The notes: a model not told the origin generated them from the letters alone. DNA of 64,000 nucleotides from Pseudomonas sp. DY-1 (GCF_003626975.1 NZ_CP032616.1:992001-1056000); one strand, 5' to 3'; positions 35,658 to 44,978 are shown, counted from the stretch's first letter. Numbers and translations are program-made.

Positions 35658-36566
35658 CTATCCGCCGCCTGGACCTTCCGCCCATTGCAGCAGCCAGTCG
35701 GCAAAGCGCCTGAGTTTCGGGTCGCGGCTCTGCTTCGGTATCACCACGTAGTATTTGCCTGCCACCAGCGGTTGCTGGCAGGCGATCACCAAGTGGCCAT
35801 CCTTGACCTCGCGATCGACGAAGAAGCGCGGCAGCACGGTCGCCCCGAGGCCGTGCAGGGCTGCGTCGAGCACGAACTGGAAATGTTCCAGGCGCTGGCC
35901 GGGCAGGGCCTCTATTTCCTTGGCGGAAAGGCCGGCACTGTGCAGCCAGAGCTGGGTAGAGGACTTGGTCAGGCTGGTGAGTGAGCTGTGGTGGAGCAGG
36001 GGATAGCGCAGGATGTCGCGCCGTTCTACGATGGGGCCGAAGCGCTCCAGCAGGTCCGGCGTGCAGACGGCGACCATCTCACCCTCCATCAGCAATCGCG
36101 CATCGAACTCCGGCCAGTCGCCGTCGCCGTACAGAATGCCCACGTCATAACCTTCGTGCCGATCATAGAGGCGGCGCAGGTCGTTCATGATTTCCAGTTC
36201 GACTTCGGGATGCTCGCGGGCGTACTCCTTGAGCTTGGGCAGCAGCCAGCGGGTGGTGAATGAGGGCTCGGCGCCGACCCGCAGTCGCCCCGAGTGGCTG
36301 CTGCGTACGCGCATGGTGGCGGCTTCCAACTGGTCCAGCAGCAGGCTGACTTCTTGCACGTACTCGCGGCCCTGGTCGGTCAGCAGCAGGCGCTGGCGCA
36401 CCTTCTCCACCAGCGGACAGCCGAGCATGTCTTCCAGATTCTTTATCTGCCGGCTGACGGCGCTCTGGGTGAGGTTCAGCTCCTCGGCGGCGCGGGTCAC
36501 GCTCATGTGTCGGGCGAAAGCGGCGAAGCAGCTGAGGGAGATCATACTGGGGAGCTGGCGGCGCAT
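35658..36566 (-). CDS. LysR-family regulator (GcvA-like)
   Basis: 302 residues. N-terminal winged helix (CFAAFARHMSVTRAAEELNLTQSAVSRQIKNLEDMLGCPLVEK) followed by a substrate-binding domain with GRLRVGAEPSFTTRWLLPKL, the GcvA-group signature. Divergent from the class II aldolase gene, about 180 bp away, and convergent with the deiminase gene. It most likely regulates the aldolase-YjiH-amidohydrolase operon. Confidence 0.85.
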   Translation of the reverse strand: MRRQLPSMISLSCFAAFARHMSVTRAAEELNLTQSAVSRQIKNLEDMLGCPLVEKVRQRLLLTDQGREYVQEVSLLLDQLEAATMRVRSSHSGRLRVGAEPSFTTRWLLPKLKEYAREHPEVELEIMNDLRRLYDRHEGYDVGILYGDGDWPEFDARLLMEGEMVAVCTPDLLERFGPIVERRDILRYPLLHHSSLTSLTKSSTQLWLHSAGLSAKEIEALPGQRLEHFQFVLDAALHGLGATVLPRFFVDREVKDGHLVIACQQPLVAGKYYVVIPKQSRDPKLRRFADWLLQWAEGPGGG

Positions 36567-36746
36567 CGGAGTTCATTACATTTTGGAATGATTGTCAGCA
36601 AGATATATCGATATTCGCACCTGGGCAAGCGCTCTAATCTCAGCCCCGAGGGACCATTGAAGGGTAGGCGCATCCCCCCGGTGCGTAGGCTCACGGACGC
36701 GCCGAGCTGCCCAGCGATGTCGATACTTGACCGGCTGGAATGCTCC

Positions 36747-37487
36747 ATGACAACAAGCAGCAATGAACAGATGCTCCGTACCGACCTCGCTGCCGCTTAC
36801 CGGCTGCTGGAGGTCAATGGTTGGAGCGACCAGGTCTTCACCCATATCTCGGTCAGGCTGCCGACGGATGAGCCTGCTTTCCTGATCAACCAGTATGGCT
36901 TGCGCCCGGACGAGGTCACCGCCTCCAACCTGGTGGCCATCGACGTCAACGGCCGCAAGCTCGACGACCGCGCCCCCGAAGTTAACCCCGCCGGTTTCAC
37001 CATCCACAGCGCCATTCACTTGCACCGCCATGATGCCGTCTGCGTGATGCATACGCACACCCTGGCCGGCATGGCCTTGGCAGCCCTGGAAGAAGGGCTG
37101 TTGCCGCTGAACCAGACCAACATGGCCTTCTACGAGCGGGTTGCCTACTACGACTACGAAGGCATTCCGCTGGACCTGGGAGTGCGCCAGCGCATCGTCG
37201 CCGCCCTGGGCGACAAGAAGGCCGCCATCCTGCGCAACCATGGACTGCTGACCGTCGGCCGCAGCGTGGCCGAGGCCTACTTCCTGATGTTCTACCTGAA
37301 CAAGGCCTGCGAGATTCAGCTGGAGGCCATGAAAACTGGCCGCCCGCTGCGCATTCCGTCCCATGAGGATTGTGATTTCACGGCCCGCCAGTTCGACAAC
37401 GAACGCTACCACCTGGAAAGCGTCGACCTGGTCTGGCAGGCCGAATTGCGTCGACTGGACCGCCTGGACGCAACCTTCAGGGCCTGA
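36747..37487 (+). CDS. Class II aldolase/adducin-family protein
   Basis: 246 residues from ATG 36747; a start 10 codons upstream is possible. Zn ligands of the class II aldolase fold are in VMHTHTLAGMA (His102, His104) and near NHGLLTVG. Ser/Gly phosphate-loop residues typical of sugar-phosphate aldolases are not obvious, so a non-phosphorylated substrate is likely. Starts the operon running to the COG0523 gene. Reaction unknown. Confidence 0.8.
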   Translation: MTTSSNEQMLRTDLAAAYRLLEVNGWSDQVFTHISVRLPTDEPAFLINQYGLRPDEVTASNLVAIDVNGRKLDDRAPEVNPAGFTIHSAIHLHRHDAVCVMHTHTLAGMALAALEEGLLPLNQTNMAFYERVAYYDYEGIPLDLGVRQRIVAALGDKKAAILRNHGLLTVGRSVAEAYFLMFYLNKACEIQLEAMKTGRPLRIPSHEDCDFTARQFDNERYHLESVDLVWQAELRRLDRLDATFRA

Positions 37488-37576
37488 TGCCCGTTCCGAA
37501 CGCTTGAATCTGCCGTGCGAGCCGGGGCCACCAGCGACCGGTGCAACATCCACTACAAATACAAAAAGGTGTGACC

Positions 37577-38968
37577 ATGCAAGAACAACCCGATGCCGGA
37601 TCGGTACTTCCCCAGTCCGGAGGTCCCTTGAGCCAGTACAGCACCGCACAGCTGCTGCGCTTCCTGATCCCGTCGCTGATCGGCGTGATGCTGTTCCTGG
37701 TGCCGTTCGAGATCAACGGCAAGAGCAACATCCTCATTGCCTACGTGATCGACTACATCAACGACGTGGTCAAGCCGATGATGGTGCCGGTTACCGTCGG
37801 CGTCGCCACCATCCCCAGCCTGCTCACCCTGCTGGTCACCTTCAGCGCGCTGAAGAAGAACCCCAACCGCTTCATCCAGCTGTTCAACCCGGGGCTGGGG
37901 TGGACCGCCGTGCGCGTCATCGGCGCCGTTCTGATGGTGATGACCTATTGGAAGATCGGGCCGGAGTGGATCTGGCACCGCAACACCGGCGGCGTGATGC
38001 TCTATGACGTCGGCCCGGTCGTTTTGGCCATCTATTTCCTCTCGGCCATCCTGCTGCCGCTGCTCACCGACTATGGCCTGATGGAGTTCGTCGGCAGCCT
38101 GGTCAGCCGCGGATTCGAGAAGCTGTTCGGCCTGCCCGGCCGCGCCGCGGTGGACTGCATGGCCTCCTGGCTGGCGGCCTCCAGCGTGGGCATCATCCTC
38201 ACCACCCAGCAGTATCGCCAGGGCTACTACACGAGCCGAGAGGCCTGTGTGATCGCCACCAACTTCTCCATTGTGTCGATCGCCTATTCCTACCTGCTGC
38301 TCAAACTGATCGGCATGGAGCACGTCTTCGTGCCCTGGTACATCGCAGTGGCCATCACCGGCCTGCTCTGTGCCCTGATCGTGCCCAAGTTGCCGCCGCT
38401 GCGTGGCAAGCCGAATGCCTATAACCCCGTCGTGGGCAAGCAACTGAAAACCGATCGTCGCGAAGGCGAAGGCCTGTTCGCCCTGGGCCTGCGCCGCGCC
38501 ATTGAGCGTGCCGATACCGCGCCGTCGATCTTCGCCCAGGTGCGCCATGGCGTTCACGTGAGCATGGACATCGCCATCTCCGTCTACCCGGCGATGATGG
38601 TGATCGGCTGCCTGGGCCTGGCCCTGGTGGAGTTCACTCCGCTGTTCAAGTACATGGCGATCCCGCTGGTGCCCTACTTGGAGCTGCTGCAGTTGCCAGA
38701 AGCCGAGAAGGCCGCCCCCGCGCTGCTGGCCGGCATGGTCGACAGCATCATGCCGTCGATCCTGGGTGCCAGCATCCAGAGCGAGGTCACCCGCTTCGTG
38801 ATGGTGGGCGTGGCGGTCAACCAGATCATCTTCTTCACCGAAGCGGCCATTCTGCTGATTCGTGCCGACATCGGCCTGAAGCTGCGTGACCTGCTGATGA
38901 TCTACGTGCTGCGGGTTCTGGTTTCGCTGCCGATCCTGGCGCTGCTGGGCCACCTGATCGTTGGCTGA
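37577..38968 (+). CDS. YjiH-family membrane protein with nucleoside-recognition (Gate) domains
   Basis: 463 residues from ATG 37577 (AAGGTG Shine-Dalgarno). Highly hydrophobic, about 10-11 helices, with the duplicated Gate-domain pattern: first half GLPGRAAVDCMASWLAASSVG, second half MVDSIMPSILGASIQSEVTRFVMVG. YjiH proteins are inner-membrane putative transporters with no settled substrate. The context suggests uptake of the compound handled by the flanking aldolase and amidohydrolase. Confidence 0.8.
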   Translation: MQEQPDAGSVLPQSGGPLSQYSTAQLLRFLIPSLIGVMLFLVPFEINGKSNILIAYVIDYINDVVKPMMVPVTVGVATIPSLLTLLVTFSALKKNPNRFIQLFNPGLGWTAVRVIGAVLMVMTYWKIGPEWIWHRNTGGVMLYDVGPVVLAIYFLSAILLPLLTDYGLMEFVGSLVSRGFEKLFGLPGRAAVDCMASWLAASSVGIILTTQQYRQGYYTSREACVIATNFSIVSIAYSYLLLKLIGMEHVFVPWYIAVAITGLLCALIVPKLPPLRGKPNAYNPVVGKQLKTDRREGEGLFALGLRRAIERADTAPSIFAQVRHGVHVSMDIAISVYPAMMVIGCLGLALVEFTPLFKYMAIPLVPYLELLQLPEAEKAAPALLAGMVDSIMPSILGASIQSEVTRFVMVGVAVNQIIFFTEAAILLIRADIGLKLRDLLMIYVLRVLVSLPILALLGHLIVG

Positions 38969-39041
38969 CCGGCGCCCGGGGTGCCGCCAGGTACCCCGGC
39001 CCCAAGCCCATAACAAGATTCCCGATTCGGACTTCACTGCC

Positions 39042-40778
39042 ATGGATAAACACACCGACTTCCGCTCGTCGAACCTGCCGGGGCCTTCCGGCGCCGCCGA
39101 CCTCGTGCTGCTCAACGGCCGCATCTACACCGTGGACGAGTCCAACTCCTGGGCCGAAGCGGTGGCCATTCGCGGCGGGCGATTCGTCGCGGTCGGCTCC
39201 AGCGCCGAGATGGATGGCCTGATCGGCGCCCATACCCAGGTCCTCGACCTGAAAGGTCGCTTCGCCATGCCCGGCATCTACGACATGCATACCCATCCGG
39301 ACCTGAAACTGGCGCCGGGCTACGCTGGGTATCTGGAAGTGGGTGTCGAGGACCCGACACCGGAGCAGGTCAAGCAGGCCATTCTCGACTACGCCGCTGC
39401 CCATCCTGGCGATGGCTGGGTCTACGGCCAGTATTTTGTCCGTTACACCTTCAAACAGGCCGGCCTGGTGCCGGATCGCGAATGGCTGGACAGCGTCCTG
39501 CCGGATCGTCCGGTGGCCATCCTCGATCGTTCCTGGGGCTGCATGATGGTCAACTCCAGAGCATTGGAGCTGGCCGGTATCGACGCCAATACCCTGGACC
39601 CGCGTCATGGCTACATCGAGCGCGACAGCGTGACGGGTGAGCCCACCGGCATCCTGGTCGACGGCGCCTACGCACTGATTCATGCCGCCATGCCGCCGAC
39701 TCCCCAGCACGCGCTCAAGCGTGCGTACCGCGAAGGCGTCTGGTTCCAGAGCGGTCATGGCGTGGTCGGCACGAAGTACGTGCACGTCTGCGAACACCGC
39801 CTCAATGCGCTGAAATCCATCGACCAGGTCGGCGAGCTTTCAGTCCGCGTGGAAGCCGCCATCAGTTGGCAGGACGATATCTTCCCGGTGAAGCGCCGTT
39901 GGGAGCTACTGGCCGGCGAGCGCCACTTCTATAGAAGTGCGCGGCTCAATGCCAATGCGGTGAAGTTCCACTTCGACGGCACCCACGAGTCGCGCTCGTC
40001 CTACCTGTCCAGCGCCTGGCCGGGTGATGCCAGCTGGCGCGGTCACCTCAACCTGACCCCGGAACACATCACCGACATGGTGGTGGACATGGATCGCAAG
40101 GGCATCCGCGTCATTGCTCACTGCACCGGCGACGGCGCGTCGGACCTGTTCCTCGACGCCGTAGCCGAGGCGCGTCGGCGCAATGGCTACAGCGGCGTGC
40201 GCCACCAGTGCGCCCACAGCACCACGTTGCTGGATGCCAACCTGCCGCGCTTCGCCGAGCTCAACGTCACCGCCGAGTTCTCCCCGGTAGGCTGGTTCCC
40301 GTCCTCCTTCGCCAATGCCCGCGCGGTGTTCGGCGAAGACCGGATGCAGCGCGCGTATAACTTCAAGGGTGTACTGGAGCACGGCGGCGTTGCGGTCATG
40401 GGTACCGACTGGCCGGTGTCCAGCATCAACCCCTGGATCGGCTTCGAGGCCATGGTCACTCGCGAGAATCCCTACGGCGAGGAAGAGGGGCAGTTCTATG
40501 GCAGCCCCATCAGCCTGGAGCAGGCCATTCGCGTGATGACACTCAATGGTGCCTGGTGCATGGGGATCGAAAACAAGGCCGGCTCCATCGAGGTGGGCAA
40601 GTCCGCCGACCTCATCGTGCTCGATCGCAACCTGTTCGAGGTAACGCCCAAGGGCAACATCCACAACACCCAGGTGCAGCTGACTCTGCTGGAAGGCGAA
40701 GTGACCTGGGACCGACATGGCGAGTTCGACGAAACCAGCTACGCCGCCACCTGGCGTGGCGAGTTGCCGAATTTCTGA
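39042..40778 (+). CDS. YtcJ-type metal-dependent amidohydrolase
   Basis: 578 residues from ATG 39042. The amidohydrolase metal site is recognisable: MPGIYDMHTHPDLKL (HxH), RVIAHCTGDGASDLF, HQCAHSTTL and the catalytic Asp in VMGTDWPVSSINPW; a C-terminal composite sandwich (GSIEVGKSADLIVLDRNLFEV) closes the fold. YtcJ-like enzymes hydrolyse cyclic amides or exocyclic bonds; the substrate is not predictable. It lies 73 bp after the YjiH gene and 46 bp before a metallochaperone. Confidence 0.85.
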   Translation: MDKHTDFRSSNLPGPSGAADLVLLNGRIYTVDESNSWAEAVAIRGGRFVAVGSSAEMDGLIGAHTQVLDLKGRFAMPGIYDMHTHPDLKLAPGYAGYLEVGVEDPTPEQVKQAILDYAAAHPGDGWVYGQYFVRYTFKQAGLVPDREWLDSVLPDRPVAILDRSWGCMMVNSRALELAGIDANTLDPRHGYIERDSVTGEPTGILVDGAYALIHAAMPPTPQHALKRAYREGVWFQSGHGVVGTKYVHVCEHRLNALKSIDQVGELSVRVEAAISWQDDIFPVKRRWELLAGERHFYRSARLNANAVKFHFDGTHESRSSYLSSAWPGDASWRGHLNLTPEHITDMVVDMDRKGIRVIAHCTGDGASDLFLDAVAEARRRNGYSGVRHQCAHSTTLLDANLPRFAELNVTAEFSPVGWFPSSFANARAVFGEDRMQRAYNFKGVLEHGGVAVMGTDWPVSSINPWIGFEAMVTRENPYGEEEGQFYGSPISLEQAIRVMTLNGAWCMGIENKAGSIEVGKSADLIVLDRNLFEVTPKGNIHNTQVQLTLLEGEVTWDRHGEFDETSYAATWRGELPNF

Positions 40779-40824
40779 TGTGCAAGGCCGGGAGAATCCC
40801 GGCCGACGGCCAAGAGGCAGGACG

Positions 40825-41796
40825 ATGAGTAAACGCAATCCCATCCCCGTGACCATAGTTTCCGGCTTTCTCGGCGCCGGAAAGACCACCTTGCTGAACC
40901 GCATCCTCACCAGTGATCACGGTCTGCGCATGGCTGTGATGGTCAACGACTTCGGTGCCATCAATATCGATAGTCAACTGATCGTCAGTCAGACCCAGAC
41001 CATGGTCAGCCTCGCCAACGGCTGTATCTGCTGCACCGTGGAAAGCGACTTGATCGAGCAGCTCGGGCGCCTGCTGGACGACCGCGCCAATCGGCCGGAG
41101 TACATCGTCATCGAGGCGAGCGGGGTATCCAATCCGAGCAAGATCGCCAATACGCTGCGTTACCCGCAGTTCCGCGAAGCGCTGGCCATCGACAGCATTC
41201 TGACGGTGGTCGATGCCGAGCAGTTCGGGCAGCTGGACGGCGCCATGGCCCAACTGGCAATGGAGCAGCTGGACGTGGCGGACATCATCGTGGTGAACAA
41301 GGTGGACCGGGTTGGTCGCGAGCAGATTGACGCGCTCAAAGCCCGCTGGTTTTACCCTAATGCCCGGGTGCTGGAGAGTCAGTACGGCGAAGTGCCGCTG
41401 GAACTGGTACTGGGGGTTGGGCGCTTCAAGGCAGGGTGGAGCTTCCGTCCAGCTGCCGTAGCTTCGGCCCCGGTGGTAGCGGCCGTGAAAGAAGAGGATC
41501 ACTCGGTGATCTTCGAGACCTGGAGCTTCGCCAGCGAGCGGCCCATGTCGCTCAAAGCCTTGCGTCAGGCACTCTCGGCCCTGCCGGCGGATATCTACCG
41601 CGCCAAGGGGGTTTGTCAGATCGCCGAAGCGCCGGGCAAGCGTTGCATCCTGCATCTGGTGGGAAGCCGCAGCGAAATCCTGCCGGAATCGGGTTGGGAG
41701 GGCCGGGAGCCATACACGCAACTGGTCTTCATCGGTAAGCGAGGGAGCATCGACACGGCGTCGATGCAAGCGGCGTTCGGGAAGTGTGTGGCCTGA
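40825..41796 (+). CDS. CobW/COG0523 GTP-dependent metallochaperone
   Basis: 323 residues from ATG 40825 (AGGCAGG Shine-Dalgarno). Walker A GFLGAGKTTLLNRIL, metal motif NGCICC, base-recognition NKVD (IVVNKVDRV), and a C-terminal CobW_C-like domain. COG0523 proteins deliver metals such as Zn(II) or Co(II). Its place 46 bp after the amidohydrolase suggests it loads that enzyme. Confidence 0.88.
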   Translation: MSKRNPIPVTIVSGFLGAGKTTLLNRILTSDHGLRMAVMVNDFGAINIDSQLIVSQTQTMVSLANGCICCTVESDLIEQLGRLLDDRANRPEYIVIEASGVSNPSKIANTLRYPQFREALAIDSILTVVDAEQFGQLDGAMAQLAMEQLDVADIIVVNKVDRVGREQIDALKARWFYPNARVLESQYGEVPLELVLGVGRFKAGWSFRPAAVASAPVVAAVKEEDHSVIFETWSFASERPMSLKALRQALSALPADIYRAKGVCQIAEAPGKRCILHLVGSRSEILPESGWEGREPYTQLVFIGKRGSIDTASMQAAFGKCVA

Positions 41797-42203
41797 CTTC
41801 ATCCGTCATTGGGATGACCGTATGTGGGGTGAATTCATTTGAACTTGCGAGACCACGTCCTGTGGAGGTGGTCATGAGTCGTCGGCTCTTCCTGTGACGA
41901 TTCGAATCCGCGGGCTAGAAGGATGATCCCAATCCGGTGGGGTGCTCCGTGCGCACCGTCGGTTTGACGTGGCGTCGAAGCTGATCCTGAAATCGGTGCG
42001 CTAAGCGCACCCTGCGGTCCAGACCGAGCTGAAGAGGTCAGCCTTGCGCGCGGGGTTGGATTCGCCCCTACAAGGGCGGCGGCGCTTACCTGAAAACAAG
42101 CTTTCCGCCCCCCAGAAAGACTGAAGGCGCCACATGTGGCGCCTTCTGCCTTTCGAGGAACTGCATACATCGTGATTGCCTGCCTCTGAACTGTGCTCCG
42201 GGA
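41797..42203. other. Gene-free interval before the 13-residue-repeat gene
   Basis: 407 bp. The right 100 bp (from about 42105) are closely duplicated at about 57900-57994, including a terminator palindrome. The rest shows no convincing frame; a 111-codon minus-strand frame (41835-42170) spans the terminator and is rejected. Confidence 0.5.
42123..42146 (-). terminator. Terminator palindrome of the first repeat-protein gene
   Basis: GAAGGCGCCACATGTGGCGCCTTC is a perfect 24-bp palindrome; on the minus strand it is followed by AGTCTTTCT. Its counterpart at 57916 has the same stem. Confidence 0.75.
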
Positions 42204-42875
42204 TCAGCTGATGCGGTTGGCACCAGTGCGGTCGGCACCGCCTTCGGCTACGTCGAAGCCTTTGGTGCGGTCGGAGCCGCCTTCGGCAACGTCGAAGCCT
42301 TTGGTGCGGTCAGAGCCGCCTTCGGCTACGTCGAAACCTTTGGTGCGGTCAGAGCCACCTTCGGCTACGTCGAAGCCTTTGGTGCGGTCAGAGCCACCTT
42401 CGGCTACGTCGAAGCCTTTGGTGCGGTCGGAGCCGCCTTCGGCAACGTCGAAGCCCTTGGTGCGGTCGGAGCCGCCTTCGGCTACGTCGAAGCCCTTGGT
42501 GCGGTCGGAGCCGCCTTCGGCAACGTCGAAGCCTTTGGTGCGGTCAGAGCCGCCTTCGGCTACGTCGAAGCCCTTGGTGCGGTCGGAGCCGCCTTCGGCA
42601 ACGTCGAAGCCCTTGGTGCGGTCGGAGCCGCCTTCGGCAACGTCGAAGCCTTTGGTGCGATCAGAGCCACCTTCAGCAACTCGCAGGGACTGGGAACGAT
42701 CAGAACCGTTCTCCGCGATGCGGTTGGCACCAGTGCGATCAGCACCGCCTTCGGCTACACGGTTGATGGTGGTGCGGTCGGAACCCCCTTCAGCGACAAC
42801 GGCACCCTGCGGCAGGGCAAAAGCAGTGGCGGACAGGCTGGCGATGAACAGGCTGGCGAGGATTTGCTTTTTCAT
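42204..42875 (-). CDS. Exported protein of 15 tandem 13-residue repeats (VAEGGSDRTKGFD)
   Basis: 223 residues from ATG 42875. A signal peptide (MKKQILASLFIASLSATAFA) and a short LPQGAV lead into 15 units of 13 residues filling residues 27-221. Eleven consecutive units (66-208) are identical at protein level, VAEGGSDRTKGFD. The outer units vary at positions 10-13 (TINR, GANR, QSLR). The invariant core is AE-G/N-G-S/A-D-R-T/S. There is no cysteine or membrane segment in the mature part. Function unknown; a beta-solenoid or extended periplasmic/secreted repeat protein is possible. A paralogue lies at 57995. Not recognised as a named family. Confidence 0.8.
   Translation of the reverse strand: MKKQILASLFIASLSATAFALPQGAVVAEGGSDRTTINRVAEGGADRTGANRIAENGSDRSQSLRVAEGGSDRTKGFDVAEGGSDRTKGFDVAEGGSDRTKGFDVAEGGSDRTKGFDVAEGGSDRTKGFDVAEGGSDRTKGFDVAEGGSDRTKGFDVAEGGSDRTKGFDVAEGGSDRTKGFDVAEGGSDRTKGFDVAEGGSDRTKGFDVAEGGADRTGANRIS
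42213..42797. repeat. 39-bp tandem repeat array (15 units)
   Basis: In-frame 39-bp units within the repeat-protein gene; the central 11 (42252-42680) differ only at scattered synonymous sites (for example GGCTACGTCGAA versus GGCAACGTCGAA). Length-variable alleles are expected from slippage or unequal exchange. Confidence 0.9.
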
Positions 42876-43304
42876 TTTGGGCACCTTGGTGAGGAGGGGT
42901 TGGAATTCGTCTACGGGGCCCATGTTACTGATGTGATTTCGATGAAGAAGTGATCCTGCGTGATGGTTGCCATCGATGCTAATGATAGTTATGTGAGTAC
43001 CATTAAAAACAATAAGTTAGGTGTTAATTAGGAGCGCAGTTGCGCAAGATGGAAAGGCGTTTTCTATGGGATGGAATAATCGATTAAATCGATTTATCTG
43101 CCCGATAGAGTCGCTCCATTGCAACCTCGGTCACGCGTTCTGCCTGATGGATACAGTCGAAGCTACGGCTGAAAGTGCCGCATTAGAGCGCTCGGAGCAC
43201 TGTTCGCGTTTTGCAAACACTGTTGTCGCCCGGTCTGGAATTGTTGCCTGCGGGTGCCGCTCGTAACGTTCACTCATCCACTACAACAACAAACGGTGAA
43301 TGAG
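42876..43304. promoter_or_regulatory. Promoter region shared in sequence with the paralogue at 58343
   Basis: 429 bp between the repeat-protein gene and the hydroquinone operon. About 320 bp match the region upstream of the second repeat gene, including TACGGGGCCCATGTTACTGA, AGTTGCGCAA-GTGGAAAGGC and AGTGCCG-TTAGAGCGCT. The right end carries the AACAACAA motif (43285-43292) just before the dioxygenase start. Confidence 0.6.
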
Positions 43305-43799
43305 ATGAGCACTGCCGCGTTCCGTACCGTCTTCGGCTCGCTCGACGACCATCGCATGGGGTCGATCGAGATCATCCAGGGCGAAGCCCGCCACTACGCG
43401 TTCTCCAACATCTTCGACGTTGCCAGCCGCTCCGCCCCCTATGAAAAGGTGGTGGTCGGCCTGAACCTCGGCTACGTGATCGAAACCCTGCGCGCCGAAG
43501 GTGTCTCGCCCTGGTACACCGCCGCCCACGACGAATTTGCCATTTCCGTGGACAGCGAGGTGCGCGTGGACTTCCTCAAGCTCGACGAGCCCCTGGCGGA
43601 TGGCGAAGGCACGCGTCTGGCCGGTGAGCAGCCCAAGGGTCGCCCGATGGGTTACGTCCTGCTCAAGCGCGGTCACCAGGCCCTGCTGCCGGCGGGCTGC
43701 GCCTACCGCTTCGAAAGCGCGCGTCCTGGCGTACTGCTGCTGCAGACAATCAAGGGACCGCTGTCGGTGGAGAAGTGGGCAGACATCTGCCTGAAGTGA
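43305..43799 (+). CDS. hapC: Hydroquinone 1,2-dioxygenase, small subunit
   Basis: 164 residues from ATG 43305. Length and sequence (MSTAAFRTVFGSLDDHRMGSIEIIQG... ending GPLSVEKWADICLK) match the small cupin-fold subunit of hydroquinone dioxygenases of the HapCD/PnpCD type. The large subunit gene follows after 37 bp, as in those clusters. The enzyme opens hydroquinone to 4-hydroxymuconic semialdehyde. An AACAACAA motif next to the ribosome site suggests Hfq/Crc control. Confidence 0.85.
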   Translation: MSTAAFRTVFGSLDDHRMGSIEIIQGEARHYAFSNIFDVASRSAPYEKVVVGLNLGYVIETLRAEGVSPWYTAAHDEFAISVDSEVRVDFLKLDEPLADGEGTRLAGEQPKGRPMGYVLLKRGHQALLPAGCAYRFESARPGVLLLQTIKGPLSVEKWADICLK

Positions 43800-43836
43800 C
43801 CGCCTGACCTACAACCAGAACAAGAGGACATCCACC

Positions 43837-44856
43837 ATGGCCATGCTCGAATCCCTCGACACTTCCGCCAGCTTCGCCGCCGATGAGGTGGAAGCCAGCC
43901 TGCCCGATGCAGTTACCGGCTACCGCGCATTCAAACTGGGCGCCTTCACCCTGTCCCGCGACGAGTATTTCGTACGCATCCAATGGCCGGCCAAAGGCCA
44001 GGAGCGCTCGCACCTGATTCCTGCCGATGCCTTCCTGCGCGCCACCATGCGCGATGTCGCCTGGGGCTTCTTCTACGGCTGGGTGAACTTCGATGAAGTG
44101 ATCGGCACCCGCAACCACTACGGCAAAGTCGACCTCTACGCCGGCACCTTCAACGGCGTCCTGCGCGAGGCAGGCGTCGACTACACCGAACAGTTCGAGA
44201 CGCCGAAGATCATGGCCACCTTCAAGGCCATCCTGCGCGACTGGACCAACGCCGGCTTCGACCCCTTCGCCGCACCGGAAGAAACCGGTAGCGCCTTCGG
44301 TCGCAAGAACGGCGACAACATCGAAGCCATCGAGCGTTTCCGTGTCGCCACACGCCGCATGCCGGGCCTGCCGGACGATTCGCCGCTGCGCAATGACCTG
44401 CCGGTGAACCGCCAGTTCGTCGACGTACCCCAGGATGAGCCGGAAATCCATGCCGCCGAAGGCTTCGAAGGTGAACTGCATGCCTTCAACCTCTACAAGT
44501 ACCTGTCCCGCTCCGACGTGACCTGGAACCCGTCGGTCAGTTCGGTGTGCAAGGCGAGTCTGTTCTGCCCGACCACCGAGGAATTCATTCTCCCGGTATT
44601 CCACGGCAACGATCGCGTGGAGTGGTTCCTGCAGCTCTCCGACGAGATCATCTGGGACGTGGCCGACAAGGACGATGGCGCTCCGCGTGCGCGCATCACC
44701 ATGCGCCCTGGCGACATCTGCGCCATGCCCGCGGACATCCGCCATCAGGGCTACTCGACCAAGCGCTCCATGTTGCTGGTTTGGGAGAACGCCACGCCGA
44801 ACCTGCCGCAGCGCTACGAAAGCGGCGAGCTGCCGCCGTACCCGGTTGAGTTCTGA
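43837..44856 (+). CDS. hapD: Hydroquinone 1,2-dioxygenase, large (catalytic) subunit
   Basis: 339 residues, the known length of HapD/PnpD. The Fe(II) ligand pattern described for PnpD is matched residue for residue by my count: His256, Asn258 and Glu262 in VFHGNDRVEW, and His303 in DIRHQGYS. It forms a heterotetramer with the small subunit and cleaves hydroquinone with O2. First committed ring-opening step of the operon. Confidence 0.93.
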   Translation: MAMLESLDTSASFAADEVEASLPDAVTGYRAFKLGAFTLSRDEYFVRIQWPAKGQERSHLIPADAFLRATMRDVAWGFFYGWVNFDEVIGTRNHYGKVDLYAGTFNGVLREAGVDYTEQFETPKIMATFKAILRDWTNAGFDPFAAPEETGSAFGRKNGDNIEAIERFRVATRRMPGLPDDSPLRNDLPVNRQFVDVPQDEPEIHAAEGFEGELHAFNLYKYLSRSDVTWNPSVSSVCKASLFCPTTEEFILPVFHGNDRVEWFLQLSDEIIWDVADKDDGAPRARITMRPGDICAMPADIRHQGYSTKRSMLLVWENATPNLPQRYESGELPPYPVEF

Positions 44857-44867
44857 TCCATACAGCT

Positions 44868-44902
44868 CCCTCTCCCGCCGGGAGAGGGTTGGGGTGAGGG
44901 TC
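44868..44902. repeat. CCCTCTCCC inverted repeat with GGTTGGGGTGAGGG tail
   Basis: CCCTCTCCC-GCC-GGGAGAGGG followed by TTGGGGTGAGGG, a small intergenic repeat common in Pseudomonas; relatives occur at 53416 and 63747. It may attenuate transcription between hapD and the dehydrogenase gene. Confidence 0.65.
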
Positions 44903-44978
44903 GCCTCATCTCCTGAGCAAGCCCCGTAATTGTCCAATGCCGCCGCTGAATTCCCGCGGCGCCCGGAGAGCTTTACCC

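Noticed and set aside
41835..42170. 111-codon minus-strand frame
   Set aside because: It spans the terminator palindrome of the repeat-protein gene, has no ribosome site and shows no coding bias.
42213..42797. Possible CRISPR array
   Set aside because: The 39-bp units are contiguous without spacers and lie in frame inside a signal-peptide-bearing coding sequence; no cas genes are nearby.
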